Source: Dehalococcoidia bacterium
GTDB taxonomy: Bacteria; Chloroflexota; Dehalococcoidia; Dehalococcoidales; Fen-1064
DNA length: 5,756 nucleotides
Reading direction: 5' to 3'
Assembly (NCBI GenBank): GCA_003153075.1
Contig: PMBW01000108.1
Location: 10,336-16,091 of the forward strand
The notes below the pieces were generated by a model. The model saw nothing but the letters and a program-made list of their open reading frames with translations, did not search any database and had not been told where the DNA came from. Positions 4,997-5,756 of the stretch are shown here, one piece after another. Both the position numbers and the translations under genes were made by a program. Within the stretch, counting starts at the first letter, position 1. Each line of letters begins with the position of its first letter.

Positions 4997-5025
4997 TTGA
5001 TTACAAATATAGTGCGCTGTATAAT
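4997..5025 (+). promoter_or_regulatory. Sigma-70-type promoter of rdgB
   Basis: TTGATT (4997-5002) and a perfect TATAAT (5020-5025) are separated by exactly 17 bp. This is the best promoter in the window. Transcription is predicted to start near 5032, giving a leader of about 70 nt before the GTG at 5102 that contains the terminator-like hairpin at 5053-5084. Confidence 0.8.
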
Positions 5026-5052
5026 CGAGTAAAAGCGCTGATTCTGATGTGC

Positions 5053-5084
5053 AACCGGCGGGGTAATATCCGCTGGTTATTTTT
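5053..5084 (+). terminator. Terminator-like hairpin in the rdgB leader (possible attenuator)
   Basis: AACCGGCGG (5053-5061) pairs with CCGCTGGTT (5070-5078) as nine base pairs with one G-U, around the loop GGTAATAT, followed by ATTTTT (5079-5084). The structure and short T-run resemble an intrinsic terminator. It lies between the predicted rdgB promoter and the rdgB start, so it is either an attenuator or a 5' stem-loop shaping translation, unless the promoter call is wrong and it ends some other transcript. I see no convincing antiterminator partner. Confidence 0.6.
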
Positions 5085-5091
5085 AATTAAT

Positions 5092-5095
5092 GAGG
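5092..5095 (+). promoter_or_regulatory. Ribosome binding site favouring the rdgB GTG start
   Basis: GAGG six bases before GTG (5102-5104). It overlaps the alternative ATG at 5090-5092, so the two starts are mutually exclusive in ribosome placement. Confidence 0.6.
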
Positions 5096-5101
5096 TTTAA
5101 T

Positions 5102-5719
5102 GTGCGTCCAAGATTACTGCTCGCGACCAATAATGCCGGTAAGGTCAAAGAATATTACAGTCTGCTGCAAGGCATCCCCTTTGACATTTTAACCCCGAAA
5201 GAAATGGGGATTGCCATGGAAGTCGAGGAAACGGGCGCCACTTACGAAGAGAATGCCCGGTTGAAAGCCTGTGCTTTGGCGAAAGCCAGCGGATTGCTGA
5301 CTTTGGCCGACGACTCCGGCATCGAAGTAGACGCCTTGAATGGTGAGCCGGGGGTGATCTCCGCCCGCTATGCCGGCGAAACCGCGACCGATGCGGAACG
5401 AGTGAATTTTCTGCTGGATAAAATCAAGGAAGTGCCCAAAGAAAAACGCACCGGCTGTTACTACTGCGTGATCGCGCTAGCGCAACCGGACGGCCAAGTG
5501 GAGTACTGCACCGGCGAATGCAGGGGATTGATCGCTTTCGAGCCGTGCGGTAAAAACGGCTTTGGTTACGACCCTATTTTCTGTTTTCCGAAGTACGGTA
5601 AAACGATGGCGGAACTGCCAATCGACATAAAAAACCGTGTCAGTCACCGTGGACGGGCAGCGCAGAAAGCGCGCCTAGTACTGGAGAAAATGGCGACTAA
5701 AAACACCGGCAAAGCTTAA
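5102..5719 (+). CDS. rdgB: XTP/dITP diphosphatase (non-canonical purine NTP pyrophosphatase, Ham1/RdgB family)
   Basis: A 205-residue cytoplasmic enzyme, expected to be a Mg2+-dependent homodimer that hydrolyses dITP, XTP and ITP to monophosphate and pyrophosphate and so keeps deaminated purines out of DNA and RNA. Family motifs are all present: LLLATNNAGK (residues 5-14), ATYEENARLKA (46-56), LADDSGIEVDALNGEPG (68-84) with the catalytic-region aspartates 70 and 71, SARYAG (87-92), GFGYDPIF (153-160), TMAEL (168-172) and SHRGRA (181-186). Length is normal. I prefer the GTG at 5102 because GAGG (5092-5095) lies six bases upstream and the protein then opens as relatives do. The in-frame ATG at 5090 adds four residues but has no Shine-Dalgarno and starts five bases after the hairpin's T-run. 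The TAA stop is at 5717-5719. It is divergent from the hydrolase gene; only 37 bp follow, with nothing recognisable. Confidence 0.95.
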   Translation: MRPRLLLATNNAGKVKEYYSLLQGIPFDILTPKEMGIAMEVEETGATYEENARLKACALAKASGLLTLADDSGIEVDALNGEPGVISARYAGETATDAERVNFLLDKIKEVPKEKRTGCYYCVIALAQPDGQVEYCTGECRGLIAFEPCGKNGFGYDPIFCFPKYGKTMAELPIDIKNRVSHRGRAAQKARLVLEKMATKNTGKA

Positions 5720-5756
5720 TCCGATAGACATCTGCAAAAGTTCAGAAACATATTGG

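Noticed and set aside
4944..5078. tRNA gene or known riboswitch before rdgB
   Set aside because: No cloverleaf (no paired acceptor arm with TTCGA-type loop) and no recognisable riboswitch core; only simple hairpins are present.

Overview
This window looks like a piece of a bacterial chromosome with roughly balanced base composition. It holds five complete genes and the first 37 codons of a sixth, separated by unusually long intergenic stretches full of small repeats. The gene set (AmmeMemoRadiSam genes, RdgB, RarA, a small FMN nitroreductase, a YcbL/GloB2-type metallo-hydrolase) together with dispersed intergenic elements fits an anaerobic or environmental lineage such as Dehalococcoidia/Chloroflexota. 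That placement is an inference from general resemblance; no taxonomic marker is present. I see no phage, transposase, CRISPR array, tRNA or rRNA.

Layout: (1) Positions 1-742, minus strand: a nitroreductase-family flavoprotein gene, followed 53 bp downstream by the start of rarA, which runs off the left edge. (2) Positions 743-1083: intergenic DNA with two 7-bp-periodic repeat arrays, a candidate promoter for the nitroreductase gene and a GC-rich hairpin beyond the end of the amr operon. (3) Positions 1084-3425, minus strand: a two-gene operon, amrS (radical SAM enzyme) then a fused amrB-amrA gene (MEMO1-like plus AMMECR1 domains). The genes overlap by four bases (ATGA), and an extended -10 promoter lies just ahead of amrS. 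(4) Positions 3426-4078: about 650 bp with no credible gene but several repeats, including two copies of a hairpin whose stem differs by compensatory base changes. (5) Positions 4079-4708, minus strand: a metallo-beta-lactamase-fold hydrolase gene. (6) Positions 4709-5101: a divergent intergenic region with a 12-bp inverted repeat, a 7-bp-periodic A/T-rich array, a strong sigma-70-type promoter and a terminator-like hairpin in the rdgB leader. (7) Positions 5102-5719, plus strand: rdgB, the XTP/dITP diphosphatase.

How the genes relate: the amr pair is the clear functional unit. Its three domains (radical SAM, MEMO1, AMMECR1) recur together across bacteria and archaea, but the shared biochemical role is not established, so this operon is the best candidate here for a poorly described system. 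RdgB (nucleotide-pool sanitation) and RarA (rescue of stalled replication) both concern genome integrity but are not adjacent. The hydrolase and nitroreductase are generic detoxification or redox enzymes whose substrates cannot be read from sequence. The most distinctive non-coding signals are the covarying hairpins, the recurrent 7-bp periodicity in intergenic DNA and the promoter-hairpin-start arrangement before rdgB.
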